From positions 1-5,712 of the forward strand of contig JAGQRC010000278.1 of the NCBI GenBank assembly GCA_020425835.1: a DNA stretch of 5,712 bases. The letters are read 5' to 3'. The notes under the pieces were generated by a model that saw only the letters and a program-made list of their open reading frames with translations, ran no database searches and had not been told where the DNA came from. This DNA comes from Planctomycetota bacterium (GTDB lineage: Bacteria; Planctomycetota; UBA8108; UBA1146; JAJFFE01). Both the position numbers and the translations under genes were made by a program. Shown here in pieces: positions 1 through 5,586 of the stretch; positions within the stretch are counted from its first letter, which is position 1, and each line of letters opens with the position of its first letter.

Positions 1-192
1 GTGCCGGTAGAGCGTACCGACGACTGCGCGCTCCCGGTCGTCGAAGAGCGGGACGGACCTCGCGCCAGGCATGTGGTCGATCTCGAACTCCGACGGGGAG
101 CGAACGTCGACCGTGACCGGCGTCGCGCCCGAGGCGCTCGCGGTCCACCAAGTCTCCAGGTCGATCTCGGGGGGCGTTTCCTCGGGGGTCAT
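1..192 (-). CDS. mnmH: tRNA 2-selenouridine synthase, N-terminal part (truncated by window edge)
   Basis: The reverse strand gives 64 residues from an ATG at 192, open to the window edge. They match the N-terminal rhodanese-like domain of MnmH/SelU (YbbB): VDVRSPSEFEIDHMPGA at residues 28-44, then the signature DDRERAVVGTLYRH at 51-64, close to the E. coli IDVRAPIEFEQGAMPAA and NDERAAVGTCYKQ segments. The family replaces sulfur with selenium at the wobble 2-thiouridine of tRNA, using selenophosphate from SelD. The rhodanese catalytic cysteine and the P-loop domain lie outside the window and cannot be checked. No Shine-Dalgarno precedes the ATG; a TATACT box ends six bases before it, so a leaderless message is possible. 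The gene is divergent from the sigma-factor operon. A generic rhodanese is the alternative, but the ER..VGT.Y motif favours MnmH. Confidence 0.86.
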   Translation of the reverse strand, partial: MTPEETPPEIDLETWWTASASGATPVTVDVRSPSEFEIDHMPGARSVPLFDDRERAVVGTLYRH

Positions 193-198
193 GGCGGC

Positions 199-206
199 AG
201 TATAAC
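199..206. promoter_or_regulatory. Overlapping divergent -10 boxes between mnmH and the sigma operon
   Basis: AGTATAAC is the one clear AT-rich island in the GC-rich gap at 193-375. Read on the minus strand it gives TATACT (204 to 199), which places a start point on or next to the mnmH ATG at 192. Read on the plus strand it gives TATAAC (201-206), which would start a message near 213 and leave about 160 nt before the sigma gene. No convincing -35 hexamer was found for either direction. I see nothing else definite in this gap: no ECF-type GGAAC/CGTC pair at proper spacing. The assignment is inferred from box sequence and position only. Confidence 0.4.
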
Positions 207-375
207 CGCAACTCGCCTCGGGTCCGCGGCGTTCGGCCTCCCCAACACCCCCGACGAGCGGACCGACGAAACGACGCGAAACCGCGCCGCGTGGACCGGT
301 GTTGCCCGGATGGAAAGCGGAGGGCGCTCTATTGGGGATCGAACAGTCCTGGCACGGAACGCACCGTCCCGGCGG

Positions 376-1083
376 ATGGGCGAGACAGTGACCGACCCCC
401 GTTCCGCGGCACTTCCGCTGAGGGGCGACCACCGGTTCGCCCGGTGCGCCGCGGGCCCGACGAGAGCCCGGGGCAGCGATCTCGAGGACGACGACGTCGA
501 GCTCGTGGCTCGTTTCGTCGACGGCGATGGGGTCGCCTACGAGGCCCTGGTGCGCCGACACCTCGAGTTCGTCGTTCGGCATGCTCGCCGGTATGTCGGG
601 GACGAATCGAGCGCCGAGGATGTCGCTCAGGAAGTGTTCGTCCGGTTGTACCGATCGGCGGGGTTGTTCCGAGAACCGGTCAGCTTCCGGGGCTGGCTGG
701 CGACCATGACGAGTCGTCTCGCGTTGAACGAGATGCGCACGCGCCGGCGGAAACGCTGGACCGCGAGGTCCGGTCTTCCCGAGTTGCAAGGCTCCGAGTG
801 GCGCCCCGGACCGGGGGAGACGCACTCGGCGGAGGATCGGATCACCGCCGAGGAACGCGCTCTCATTGTTCGCGAGGCGGTCGCCGACCTCCCCGAGCGA
901 CAGAGGCTGGCGATCTGGCTCCAGCGCTTCGAGGGGTGGCCGCTGGAGGAGATCGGATCCACCATGTCGCTCTCGGTGCCGGCCGTGAAGTCGCTGCTCC
1001 ACCGCGCACGGCAGGCCCTGCTCGAGACGTTGTCGGCCCGACTCGGGAGTGACCCGTGGGAGGCAGAAAGGAGTGCGGAGTGA
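376..1083 (+). CDS. ECF-family RNA polymerase sigma factor (sigma-70, region 2 and region 4)
   Basis: This is an alternative sigma factor that would direct core RNA polymerase to its own promoter set. With the ATG at 376 it has 235 residues. Region 2 spans about 40-127, with AEDVAQEVFVRLYR at 80-93 (the usual D.AQE.F..LY core-binding helix) and FRGWLATMTSRLALNEMR at 104-121 (-10 recognition). A linker at about 128-165 joins region 4 at 166-216 (DLPERQRLAIWLQRFEGW, then the helix-turn-helix LEEIGSTMSLSVPAVKSLLHRAR). There is no SnoaL or other C-terminal extension. The start is uncertain: ATG 310, ATG 376 and GTG 388 are in frame and none has a good Shine-Dalgarno. The first 37 residues are not conserved-looking and usual ECF factors are about 190-200 residues. 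The frame is open to position 1, but that part overlaps mnmH antisense and is not coding. The stop overlaps the next gene's start (GTGA), implying coupling and control by that product. Confidence 0.9.
   Translation: MGETVTDPRSAALPLRGDHRFARCAAGPTRARGSDLEDDDVELVARFVDGDGVAYEALVRRHLEFVVRHARRYVGDESSAEDVAQEVFVRLYRSAGLFREPVSFRGWLATMTSRLALNEMRTRRRKRWTARSGLPELQGSEWRPGPGETHSAEDRITAEERALIVREAVADLPERQRLAIWLQRFEGWPLEEIGSTMSLSVPAVKSLLHRARQALLETLSARLGSDPWEAERSAE
1067..1073 (+). promoter_or_regulatory. Ribosome binding site fixing the GTG 1080 start
   Basis: AAAGGAG lies inside the end of the sigma gene, six bases before a GTG at 1080 that overlaps the sigma stop codon. This is the best Shine-Dalgarno in the operon and decides the start of the second gene over the upstream in-frame GTG at 1056. 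Confidence 0.75.
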
Positions 1084-1520
1084 TCGATCCGCGTGATCTG
1101 GACCGGCTTCTCGACGAAGCAGCCGATTCCGAACGAAGAGCCCCGACGCCCGATCCCGAGGCGTTCCTCGTGCGACTGCGTCGCCGTCGGGGTGGACCGC
1201 TGGGCCCCCACGCAGGCTGGATCGTCGCGAGCCTCGCGGCCGCCGCGCTGATCGTCGCGGTGATCTTCCTGGCGCAATCGAAGTCGAGCCCGAGCGCGCA
1301 GGACTCCGGTATCGCGAGAGGCGACGACTCCGCGATGTCGGTCGACAACGAGATCGACGTGCTCGTGCTCGACCACCTCGAGGAGTTCGAGTTGCTCGCG
1401 CAAGTCGTCGACGACGGCGATGGCGCTGCGGAGCTGATCGAGATCTGCACCGATCTCGAGCTCCTCCAGGACGACGAGATCGGGAATCTCCTTTCGGAGT
1501 TCGTGGGAGAGAACGGATGA
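1080..1520 (+). CDS. Single-pass membrane protein, candidate anti-sigma factor
   Basis: The protein has 146 residues from GTG 1080. The cytoplasmic N-terminus (1-46) opens with a short helix (DPRDLDRLLDEAADSERR) and ends in the basic run VRLRRRR, which fits positive-inside topology. One membrane helix follows at 47-66 (GWIVASLAAAALIVAVIFLA). The outer tail (67-146) is strongly acidic: 22 D/E against 2 K/R, with two likely amphipathic helices around LDHLEEFELLAQVV and DLELLQDDEIGNLLSEF. It sits directly after the ECF gene with a GTGA overlap and before a secreted protein with an ATGA overlap, the usual place of an anti-sigma factor. There is no zinc-binding HxxxCxxC motif and I recognise no named family, so function rests on context and topology. 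In beta-proteobacteria DUF3619 proteins hold the same slot between an ECF gene and a DUF3106 gene; this may be an analogue. Confidence 0.8.
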   Translation: MIDPRDLDRLLDEAADSERRAPTPDPEAFLVRLRRRRGGPLGPHAGWIVASLAAAALIVAVIFLAQSKSSPSAQDSGIARGDDSAMSVDNEIDVLVLDHLEEFELLAQVVDDGDGAAELIEICTDLELLQDDEIGNLLSEFVGENG

Positions 1521-2281
1521 GAACGACCCTGCGGATCACGTTTCTCGCGCTCTGCCTCGCACCGGGGTGGACGGGCTCCATCGCTCGAGGCCAAGCCGAC
1601 ACCGAGTCTCGTCTCGACGGACGCACCGCCACGGCCGAGCAGCGCTGGCGGGAGATGCCGAAGCAGCATCGCGAGAGGATTCGACGGCTCGCGCGGACGA
1701 TCCGGCAGCTGCCGGCACAACGTCGGGCCGAGCTCTTTCGACAATTGAAGGAGATCCGGCCGGCCGAGGCGGAAAAGCTCGCCCGGCGCGTGGAGCGCTT
1801 TCGAGATCGACCGTTGGCGGAACGCCGTGCGCTCCACCGACGCGCCGAACACTTCCGACTCTTGGAGAGCCGTCTGTCGAGCACCGAGCGCGAAGCGCTT
1901 CGCCAGGCGGAGCCGACCCAACGTCGTCAGCTGCTCCGCCAACACCTCCAACGCCTCCAGCAGGAGTTCCAGCGATCGATGAACGCTGGGGACTGGGCGG
2001 CGCTCCAGCGTCGGCCGGAGCGCGTGAGACGATCGGCGTTCGCGGGGTTCCTCGAACGTGTCCCTTCCACTCCGCCCGAGATCCCGCCGGGGCGCGCACC
2101 GTGGCTGGAGTTCCGGGAACAACTCCGCGATCTCCCGCCCGGCGTCCGGAGACGCCTCCTGCGCGATCCGGAGCGACGGTGGGAGGAAGTCCCCGAGGTC
2201 GTCCAGGATCGCGTGCGGCACATGAGCCCGCGGCAACGCCAACGGCTGGAGCGGTCCTTCTTCCCGCGATCCCGCGACTGA
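1517..2281 (+). CDS. Secreted Arg-rich helical protein, DUF3106-like
   Basis: The protein has 254 residues. The ATG at 1517 overlaps the previous stop (ATGA), with GGGAG at 1505-1509 as ribosome site. An N-terminal signal peptide (TLRITFLALCLAPGWTGS) is followed by a likely cleavage near GQA/DTES (residue 27); the Cys in it lacks a proper lipobox. The mature part is almost all predicted helix, with repeated units of the form W..MP.Q.R.RIRRLAR.IRQLP.QRR.ELFRQL (about 44-76) and again RPLAERRALHRRAEHFRLL (92-110), LPPGVRRRLLRDPERRWEEVP (209-229) and MSPRQRQRLERSF. This L-P/S-x-x-x-R-x-x-L periodicity is typical of DUF3106 proteins. I count 55 Arg and 3 Lys against 34 Asp/Glu in the mature region, and no Cys. 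It would sit outside the cytoplasmic membrane, where it could bind the acidic tail of the preceding gene's product. A CpxP/Spy-like chaperone fold is the main alternative. Confidence 0.82.
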   Translation: MRTTLRITFLALCLAPGWTGSIARGQADTESRLDGRTATAEQRWREMPKQHRERIRRLARTIRQLPAQRRAELFRQLKEIRPAEAEKLARRVERFRDRPLAERRALHRRAEHFRLLESRLSSTEREALRQAEPTQRRQLLRQHLQRLQQEFQRSMNAGDWAALQRRPERVRRSAFAGFLERVPSTPPEIPPGRAPWLEFREQLRDLPPGVRRRLLRDPERRWEEVPEVVQDRVRHMSPRQRQRLERSFFPRSRD

Positions 2282-2304
2282 CTACACAAATCGGCTCAAG
2301 CGCC

Positions 2305-2343
2305 CCCGTCTTTCTCCGATAACTTCTGGGAGAGGACGACGGG
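2305..2343 (+). other. Imperfect hairpin between the operon and the small membrane gene
   Basis: CCCGTC (2305-2310) pairs with GACGGG (2338-2343), and TCTCC (2313-2317) pairs with GGAGA (2329-2333), around an 11-nt loop with an asymmetric internal bulge. No T-run follows, so it is a poor intrinsic terminator. It could reduce read-through or stabilise the end of the upstream message. It lies just before the ribosome site of the gene at 2360. Confidence 0.3.
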
Positions 2344-2359
2344 AGCGCGGAGCCGAATC

Positions 2360-2689
2360 GTGACAACACCCTTCATGCTCGGAGTGGCTCTCGTGGCCCT
2401 CACCCTCGGGACGTTGGCCGCATTGATCGCGGGCGACGTCCAACGGCGACGGGTCCAACTCCGTCGACGCTGGTACGAGCGTCGTCTGCACACCGCGATG
2501 GATCGCGTCCACTCGTTGAAACAAGAGATGGAGCCCGAGCTCGACGGAGTTCGGGGCTTCGTCCATATCGCGAGCCGGTCGCCGTCGAGTGCCTTCGGTG
2601 GAGGAACCGGAGAGGCCCCCGACACCGAGCCCGAGTCGTCGCAGGACGTCGCGCCGTCACCCGCGGAGGTCGAGCCGTCCGTGGTGTGA
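2360..2689 (+). CDS. Small single-helix membrane protein, function unknown
   Basis: The protein has 109 residues from a GTG at 2360, with GGAG at 2349-2352 seven bases before it; ATG 2375 is an alternative in-frame start. A membrane helix at about 6-25 (MLGVALVALTLGTLAALIAG) is followed at once by a strongly basic stretch (VQRRRVQLRRRWYERR, 27-42). That predicts an outside N-terminus and a cytoplasmic C-terminus. A helical segment (HTAMDRVHSLKQEMEPELDGV) follows, then a Gly/Pro/Glu-rich acidic tail (about 75-109) that looks disordered. I recognise no family. It lies 78 bases after the sigma operon on the same strand and may be its fourth gene or a separate unit. The clear hydrophobic helix and ribosome site support it; the antisense frames here show no such features. 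The reading is weaker than for its neighbours. Confidence 0.62.
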   Translation: MTTPFMLGVALVALTLGTLAALIAGDVQRRRVQLRRRWYERRLHTAMDRVHSLKQEMEPELDGVRGFVHIASRSPSSAFGGGTGEAPDTEPESSQDVAPSPAEVEPSVV

Positions 2690-2741
2690 GCCAAACCACC
2701 TCAGACCAAGAACTTGCGGCCACCGTGAGCGTCCTGCCCTC

Positions 2742-2769
2742 TTGACCCATCCTCGGTCGGTGGTAACAT
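2742..2769 (+). promoter_or_regulatory. Sigma70-type promoter upstream of the zinc-ribbon gene
   Basis: TTGACC (2742-2747, 5/6 to consensus) and TAACAT (2764-2769, 4/6) are separated by 16 bp, in a gap between two plus-strand genes. The start point would be near 2775. No other comparable pair was seen before the ATG at 3010. Confidence 0.55.
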
Positions 2770-2774
2770 TTCCG

Positions 2775-3009
2775 ATCTCTCTCGAGCGCTCGTCCCAGGG
2801 GTTCCGCGCCTTGTCGTCCGGTTCGTGGTAGCCACGACCGTCGATCGTCAGCGCGGGGTGAGCGCGACGCCTCGAGCGTCGACGCACATCGACGAGCGTT
2901 CCAGACTGCAGTTGCGGGTCACGGCGCGTGCCCGCGGAGGGGTACGGCCGGGCGCCAACTCCACAGGGCGTACGGCACGGCGGGAACTTCGGAAGGAAAT
3001 CGAAGCACA
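2775..3009 (+). other. Long GC-rich leader of the zinc-ribbon gene, with inverted repeats
   Basis: The stretch from 2690 to 3009 holds no convincing gene. If transcription starts near 2775 the untranslated leader is about 235 nt. It contains a perfect stem CGTCGA (2877-2882) / TCGACG (2889-2894) with a 6-nt loop. It also holds a nested pair CGTGCC (2927-2932) / GGCACG (2974-2979) enclosing GTACG (2942-2946) / CGTAC (2969-2973). The latter ends 13 nt before AAGGA (2993-2997), the probable ribosome site, which itself is 12 nt from the ATG, slightly long. Stems of this size arise often in GC-rich DNA, and no known riboswitch class is recognised. Confidence 0.35.
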
Positions 3010-3507
3010 ATGGCCAAAGCAACGAGTCGATCGCGTTCGAGCAAGGGCTCGTCGGGCGCCAAGAAGAGCACGAGTCGGCCGACCAGCACTCATTCGGCGG
3101 CACCCAAGGCGCGCGCTCGGTCCAGCAGTGGCGGCTTGTCGGTGATTTGCAGTGAATGCTACGCCGAGTTCTCTCTCTCCAGCAACCAGCCGGCGTCGAA
3201 GATCACCTGCCCGGAGTGCATGCACATGGGCGAGATCGCGACGAGCGACGTCATGGGCCAGATCGCCCTCGCGAAGAACGCAGAGAAGGGCTGGCTTCTC
3301 AAGGCGATCATCCCGACGCTGCTCCTCTTCTTCGGTGGCTTCGCCTACCTCTGGATGATCATGAGCAAGGGCCGCGAGAACGAGATGATCAGCGCACTCG
3401 GCGATGGCCTCAACTACGGCTTCATCGGCGGCTTGGCGATCCTCGCGATCATCGTCATCGCCATGGCGATCAAGTACGAAGGTAATCGCTACGACGTCTA
3501 CTTCTGA
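3010..3507 (+). CDS. Membrane protein with basic N-terminal tail and zinc ribbon (MJ0042-like)
   Basis: The protein has 165 residues. Residues 1-48 hold no acidic residue; in 1-40 there are 13 Ser and 10 Lys/Arg (SRSRSSKGSSGAKKSTSR), resembling a disordered nucleic-acid-binding tail. A four-cysteine zinc ribbon follows: C47-x2-C50 and C67-x2-C70, in the setting VICSECYAEFSL and KITCPEC. This resembles the MJ0042 ribbon (CP.C...F.V......C..C), though the second knuckle reads CPEC. Two membrane helices lie at about 97-118 (LKAIIPTLLLFFGGFAYLWMIM) and 136-154 (GFIGGLAILAIIVIAMAIK), with a short tail ending YDVYF. The likely topology puts the ribbon and both ends in the cytoplasm. The gene has its own promoter and a strong terminator, so it is probably monocistronic. 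The biochemical role is unknown; a membrane-attached nucleic-acid or protein-binding adaptor is an inference. Confidence 0.88.
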   Translation: MAKATSRSRSSKGSSGAKKSTSRPTSTHSAAPKARARSSSGGLSVICSECYAEFSLSSNQPASKITCPECMHMGEIATSDVMGQIALAKNAEKGWLLKAIIPTLLLFFGGFAYLWMIMSKGRENEMISALGDGLNYGFIGGLAILAIIVIAMAIKYEGNRYDVYF

Positions 3508-3533
3508 TCGTCGCGAACGCCCCGAGACATCCG

Positions 3534-3571
3534 AGAAGAAGGCGGCCGGAGTCCGGTCGCATTCTTCTTTT
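3534..3571 (+). terminator. Strong rho-independent terminator, possibly bidirectional
   Basis: GCGGCCGG (3542-3549) pairs with CCGGTCGC (3553-3560) across the loop AGT, with one G-T pair. After a single G/A mismatch the stem continues as AGAAGAA (3534-3540) with TTCTTCT (3562-3568), and ends in further Ts to 3571. It lies 27 bases after the zinc-ribbon stop. On the minus strand the stem is followed by TTCTTCT-rich sequence, so it may also stop the convergent VWA transcript, for which no closer terminator is evident. Confidence 0.85.
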
Positions 3572-3633
3572 CCATCACGGGCACTGCCTCGTCGAGGGTC
3601 GGGAAGACCGACTGGTCTCGTTCCTGGGCAGCG

Positions 3634-3693
3634 CATGTCCGCCCGCACTGTGTCCACCCGCACTGTGTCCACCCGCACTGTGTCCGCCGGACT
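3634..3693. repeat. 15-bp tandem repeat in the convergent intergenic gap
   Basis: Two perfect copies of TGTGTCCACCCGCAC (3649-3663 and 3664-3678) are flanked by degenerate copies at 3634-3648 and 3679-3693. Further traces of the TGTC unit follow at about 3693 and 3709 (TGTCACC). The array lies in the 240-bp gap between two converging genes. The minus-strand frame through it reads as VDTVR repeats but carries no other coding evidence. Confidence 0.8.
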
Positions 3694-3747
3694 GTCACCT
3701 CCGGGGATTGTCACCGCAGGCGGCATCTCGGGCACCGGGCGTGCGGA

Positions 3748-5529
3748 TCAGATGTCGACGAACGTGCCCTGGTTCTGCTCCGCGAGCTTCCGCATCAGCT
3801 CCTTCGCCTGCGGATCGAGCTTGAATCCAATCGTGTGGATCTTCACCTTCCGCAGAGAGTTCCCCTCCGTCACCTTCTGCAGGATCGTCGCATGGTCCTG
3901 ATAGGTCCCAGCGGTCGGCGCACCGTCCGAGAGGAAGTAGACGGTGTCCACCTTGGGATCGTTCATCGCCAGAACGAGGGAGTCGTACACGTTCGTGGTC
4001 CCCCCGGGCGCGAGGCTATCGACGTAGCCCAACGCCGACTCCAGGACCTCTTCGTCCATCCCGATCAACTCGGTCTTCCACGCGCGCGGCATCCCGGAGA
4101 ACTGGATGATGTTGAAGTGGACCCCCTTGGCCAGCGTGCTGAGCACGCCGCGAAGCTCGCGCTTCGCGAGCTCGATCTTGGGCTTCTGAATCCACTTGGT
4201 CTTCTTCTCGCCCTTTTCGTCGCCCTCGGGATTGACCCCGGTGTGACCGCTGTCGCCGTCGTCACCGCCCTTGCGGTCGCCGCCCTTGTCCTTGACCTTG
4301 TGCGGCTCTTCCATGCTTCCCGAGACGTCGATGACGAAGGTGACGTTCTTCGAGAGGATTCGGAGTCCGTAGTACTTCCCCGACGCCCCCGTCGCTCCCT
4401 CCGAGATCAGTCGCTCGTACTCCTCGCGACTGATGCCCCCGATCGCCACCTTCCCGCGGTTCGCCTTCCACCAGGTCTCCCAGCTGACCGACTCGGTGCC
4501 GAGGTCCCGACCGGTCAGGAAGATCAGCGCATCGATGAGGTCGTCCTTCGCGCGCCCCTCGGTCTTGTCGAGCGCCTTGTAGAACGGCTCGATCACCGCC
4601 TCGCCACCGATCGCTCGCGCGGCGCCGATGGCAGCGACCTGGACCGCGACGATCTTGTCCTCGATGCGCGGCAGGAGGCGATCGAGGAGACTGGCGTCGA
4701 GTGACGCACCGATAATGTCACAGGCGGTCGCCCGAACCTGCCAGTAGTCGTCCTCGAGGCCACCCGTGATCAGGTCCGAGAAGTCGGTGAGTTGGAGCCG
4801 CTGGGCATAGCGGAGGACGGCGACCATGAGGTCGGGATCGCCCCACTTGTAGAGTTTCCGGACCTTCTTCGCGCTCGTCGCGTCCTTGGCATCCGTGAGG
4901 ATCCCGACGAGATCCCGCTGGGTCGCGGTCTTGAGCTTGCGATTCCCGAGGAGCTTCTGAGCCGCCTCGACGGCCCGCGCATCCCGGTACGAGGTGAAGA
5001 CCTGCATGAAGGCCGCCTGCGCCTTGGCCCCGAGCGCGGGCAGGTTCTTCCACCCCTTCTCGAACAGCCAATCGACCGCTTCCTGATCCTTCATTCCGCG
5101 GAACGCCGTCGCGATGACGTGGTAGCTGCGATCGCCCACTTGATCGAAACCCTGCGTCAGGACGGTCGCCGCGGCGAGCACCGTCGCGTTCTCCCCGAGA
5201 TGTCGGAGGATCTGCTCCTTGGCGACGTAGTCCTCCTTCGGGTTCGCCAGGGCTTGGAGCAGGAGCTGGTGAGCAGCGTCGACGCGGAGCTCCGCGAGTT
5301 CGCGGAACGTCGCGTCCCGCTCCATCACGGTCTTCTGCCGCTCGTCCTCGAACCGCTTCTGGAGGTCGGCGAGCTTCGCGCGGAGTTCCTTCTTGCTCTG
5401 GTCGGCCGCGACCAGGGTCGATCCTCCCAACGCGATGACGAGAGCCAGCGCGAACCAGCGGAATCCGACTCCTTCCCCTCGTGCGACAAGTCTCGGTGGA
5501 GCAAGGAGCAGCGCAAGGCGCATCGTCAT
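3748..5529 (-). CDS. Exported coiled-coil / HEAT-repeat / von Willebrand A domain protein
   Basis: The protein has 593 residues. The ATG at 5529 follows GAGAGGA (5547-5541) by 11 nt. An unusually long N-terminus precedes the export signal RWFALALVIALGGSTLVAADQ (about 24-44), so the mature protein should begin near 42 and lie outside the cytoplasmic membrane. A charged coiled coil follows (44-82, KKELRAKLADLQKRFEDERQ). Residues about 84-340 form helical HEAT-like repeats (for example DYWQVRATACDIIGASLD and IVAVQVAAIGAARAIGG), closed by FLTGRDLGTESVSWETWWKAN (337-357), a W..WW motif I associate with planctomycete HEAT/VWA proteins. The VWA domain (394-593) has an intact metal site: D401-x-S403-G-S405, GGTTN (T511/T512) and D535 in FLSDGAPTAG. 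It probably binds a protein ligand through a divalent cation; the partner is unknown. A Gly/Lys/Asp-rich insertion of about 45 residues follows the DxSGS motif. It is monocistronic in this window and converges on the zinc-ribbon gene. Confidence 0.92.
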   Translation of the reverse strand: MTMRLALLLAPPRLVARGEGVGFRWFALALVIALGGSTLVAADQSKKELRAKLADLQKRFEDERQKTVMERDATFRELAELRVDAAHQLLLQALANPKEDYVAKEQILRHLGENATVLAAATVLTQGFDQVGDRSYHVIATAFRGMKDQEAVDWLFEKGWKNLPALGAKAQAAFMQVFTSYRDARAVEAAQKLLGNRKLKTATQRDLVGILTDAKDATSAKKVRKLYKWGDPDLMVAVLRYAQRLQLTDFSDLITGGLEDDYWQVRATACDIIGASLDASLLDRLLPRIEDKIVAVQVAAIGAARAIGGEAVIEPFYKALDKTEGRAKDDLIDALIFLTGRDLGTESVSWETWWKANRGKVAIGGISREEYERLISEGATGASGKYYGLRILSKNVTFVIDVSGSMEEPHKVKDKGGDRKGGDDGDSGHTGVNPEGDEKGEKKTKWIQKPKIELAKRELRGVLSTLAKGVHFNIIQFSGMPRAWKTELIGMDEEVLESALGYVDSLAPGGTTNVYDSLVLAMNDPKVDTVYFLSDGAPTAGTYQDHATILQKVTEGNSLRKVKIHTIGFKLDPQAKELMRKLAEQNQGTFVDI

Positions 5530-5540
5530 GGCGTCGAAAA

Positions 5541-5547
5541 TCCTCTC
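5541..5547 (-). promoter_or_regulatory. Ribosome binding site of the VWA gene
   Basis: On the minus strand GAGAGGA precedes ATG 5529 by 11 nt and a second in-frame ATG (5523) by 17 nt. The shorter spacing favours 5529 as start. Confidence 0.55.
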
Positions 5548-5561
5548 AAGTGGCTGGGGTG

Positions 5562-5576
5562 GAGAAACGATATCTC
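5562..5576. promoter_or_regulatory. GAGA-N7-TCTC dyad, proximal copy
   Basis: GAGA (5562-5565) and TCTC (5573-5576) form a 4-bp dyad with a 7-bp centre, about 33 bp before the VWA start codon. It repeats the arm and spacing pattern of the dyad at 5668-5682, and both copies follow a 13-bp direct repeat on the minus strand. It could be an operator half of a duplicated control module. Confidence 0.3.
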
Positions 5577-5586
5577 GGGTGTCAGT

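Noticed and set aside
350..364. TGGCACG at 350 resembling a sigma54 -24 element
   Set aside because: The -12 GC is misplaced by one or more bases (TGGCACGGAACGCACC lacks TTGC at the required spacing).
341..368. GAAC (341-344) and CGTC (365-368) as an autoregulatory ECF promoter for the sigma operon
   Set aside because: The spacing is about 20 bp, longer than the usual 16-18, and the site lies almost on the start codon; both words are common in this composition.
1..375. Plus-strand reading frame extending upstream of the sigma factor to position 1
   Set aside because: The stretch 1-192 is clearly coding on the minus strand (MnmH motifs), and the plus-strand translation there shows no domain; the sigma fold begins only after about residue 37 from ATG 376.
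863..2242. 459-codon minus-strand frame across the sigma operon
   Set aside because: It is antisense to three genes with domain, membrane or signal-peptide support and overlapping starts; its translation is low-complexity Arg/Ser/Pro sequence typical of a GC-rich shadow frame.
2680..2700. GTGGT/ACCAC hairpin at the end of the small membrane gene as a terminator
   Set aside because: Only 5 bp of stem with a 9-nt loop and no T-run.
2848..3735. Long minus-strand frame with VDTVR repeats
   Set aside because: It runs antisense through the well-supported zinc-ribbon gene, a strong terminator and the tandem repeat, and shows no domain, signal or ribosome site; the repeats are only the translated 15-bp array.
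3835..4704. 289-codon plus-strand frame inside the VWA gene
   Set aside because: The opposite strand encodes the intact VWA metal site and HEAT repeats; this frame has no recognisable motif.
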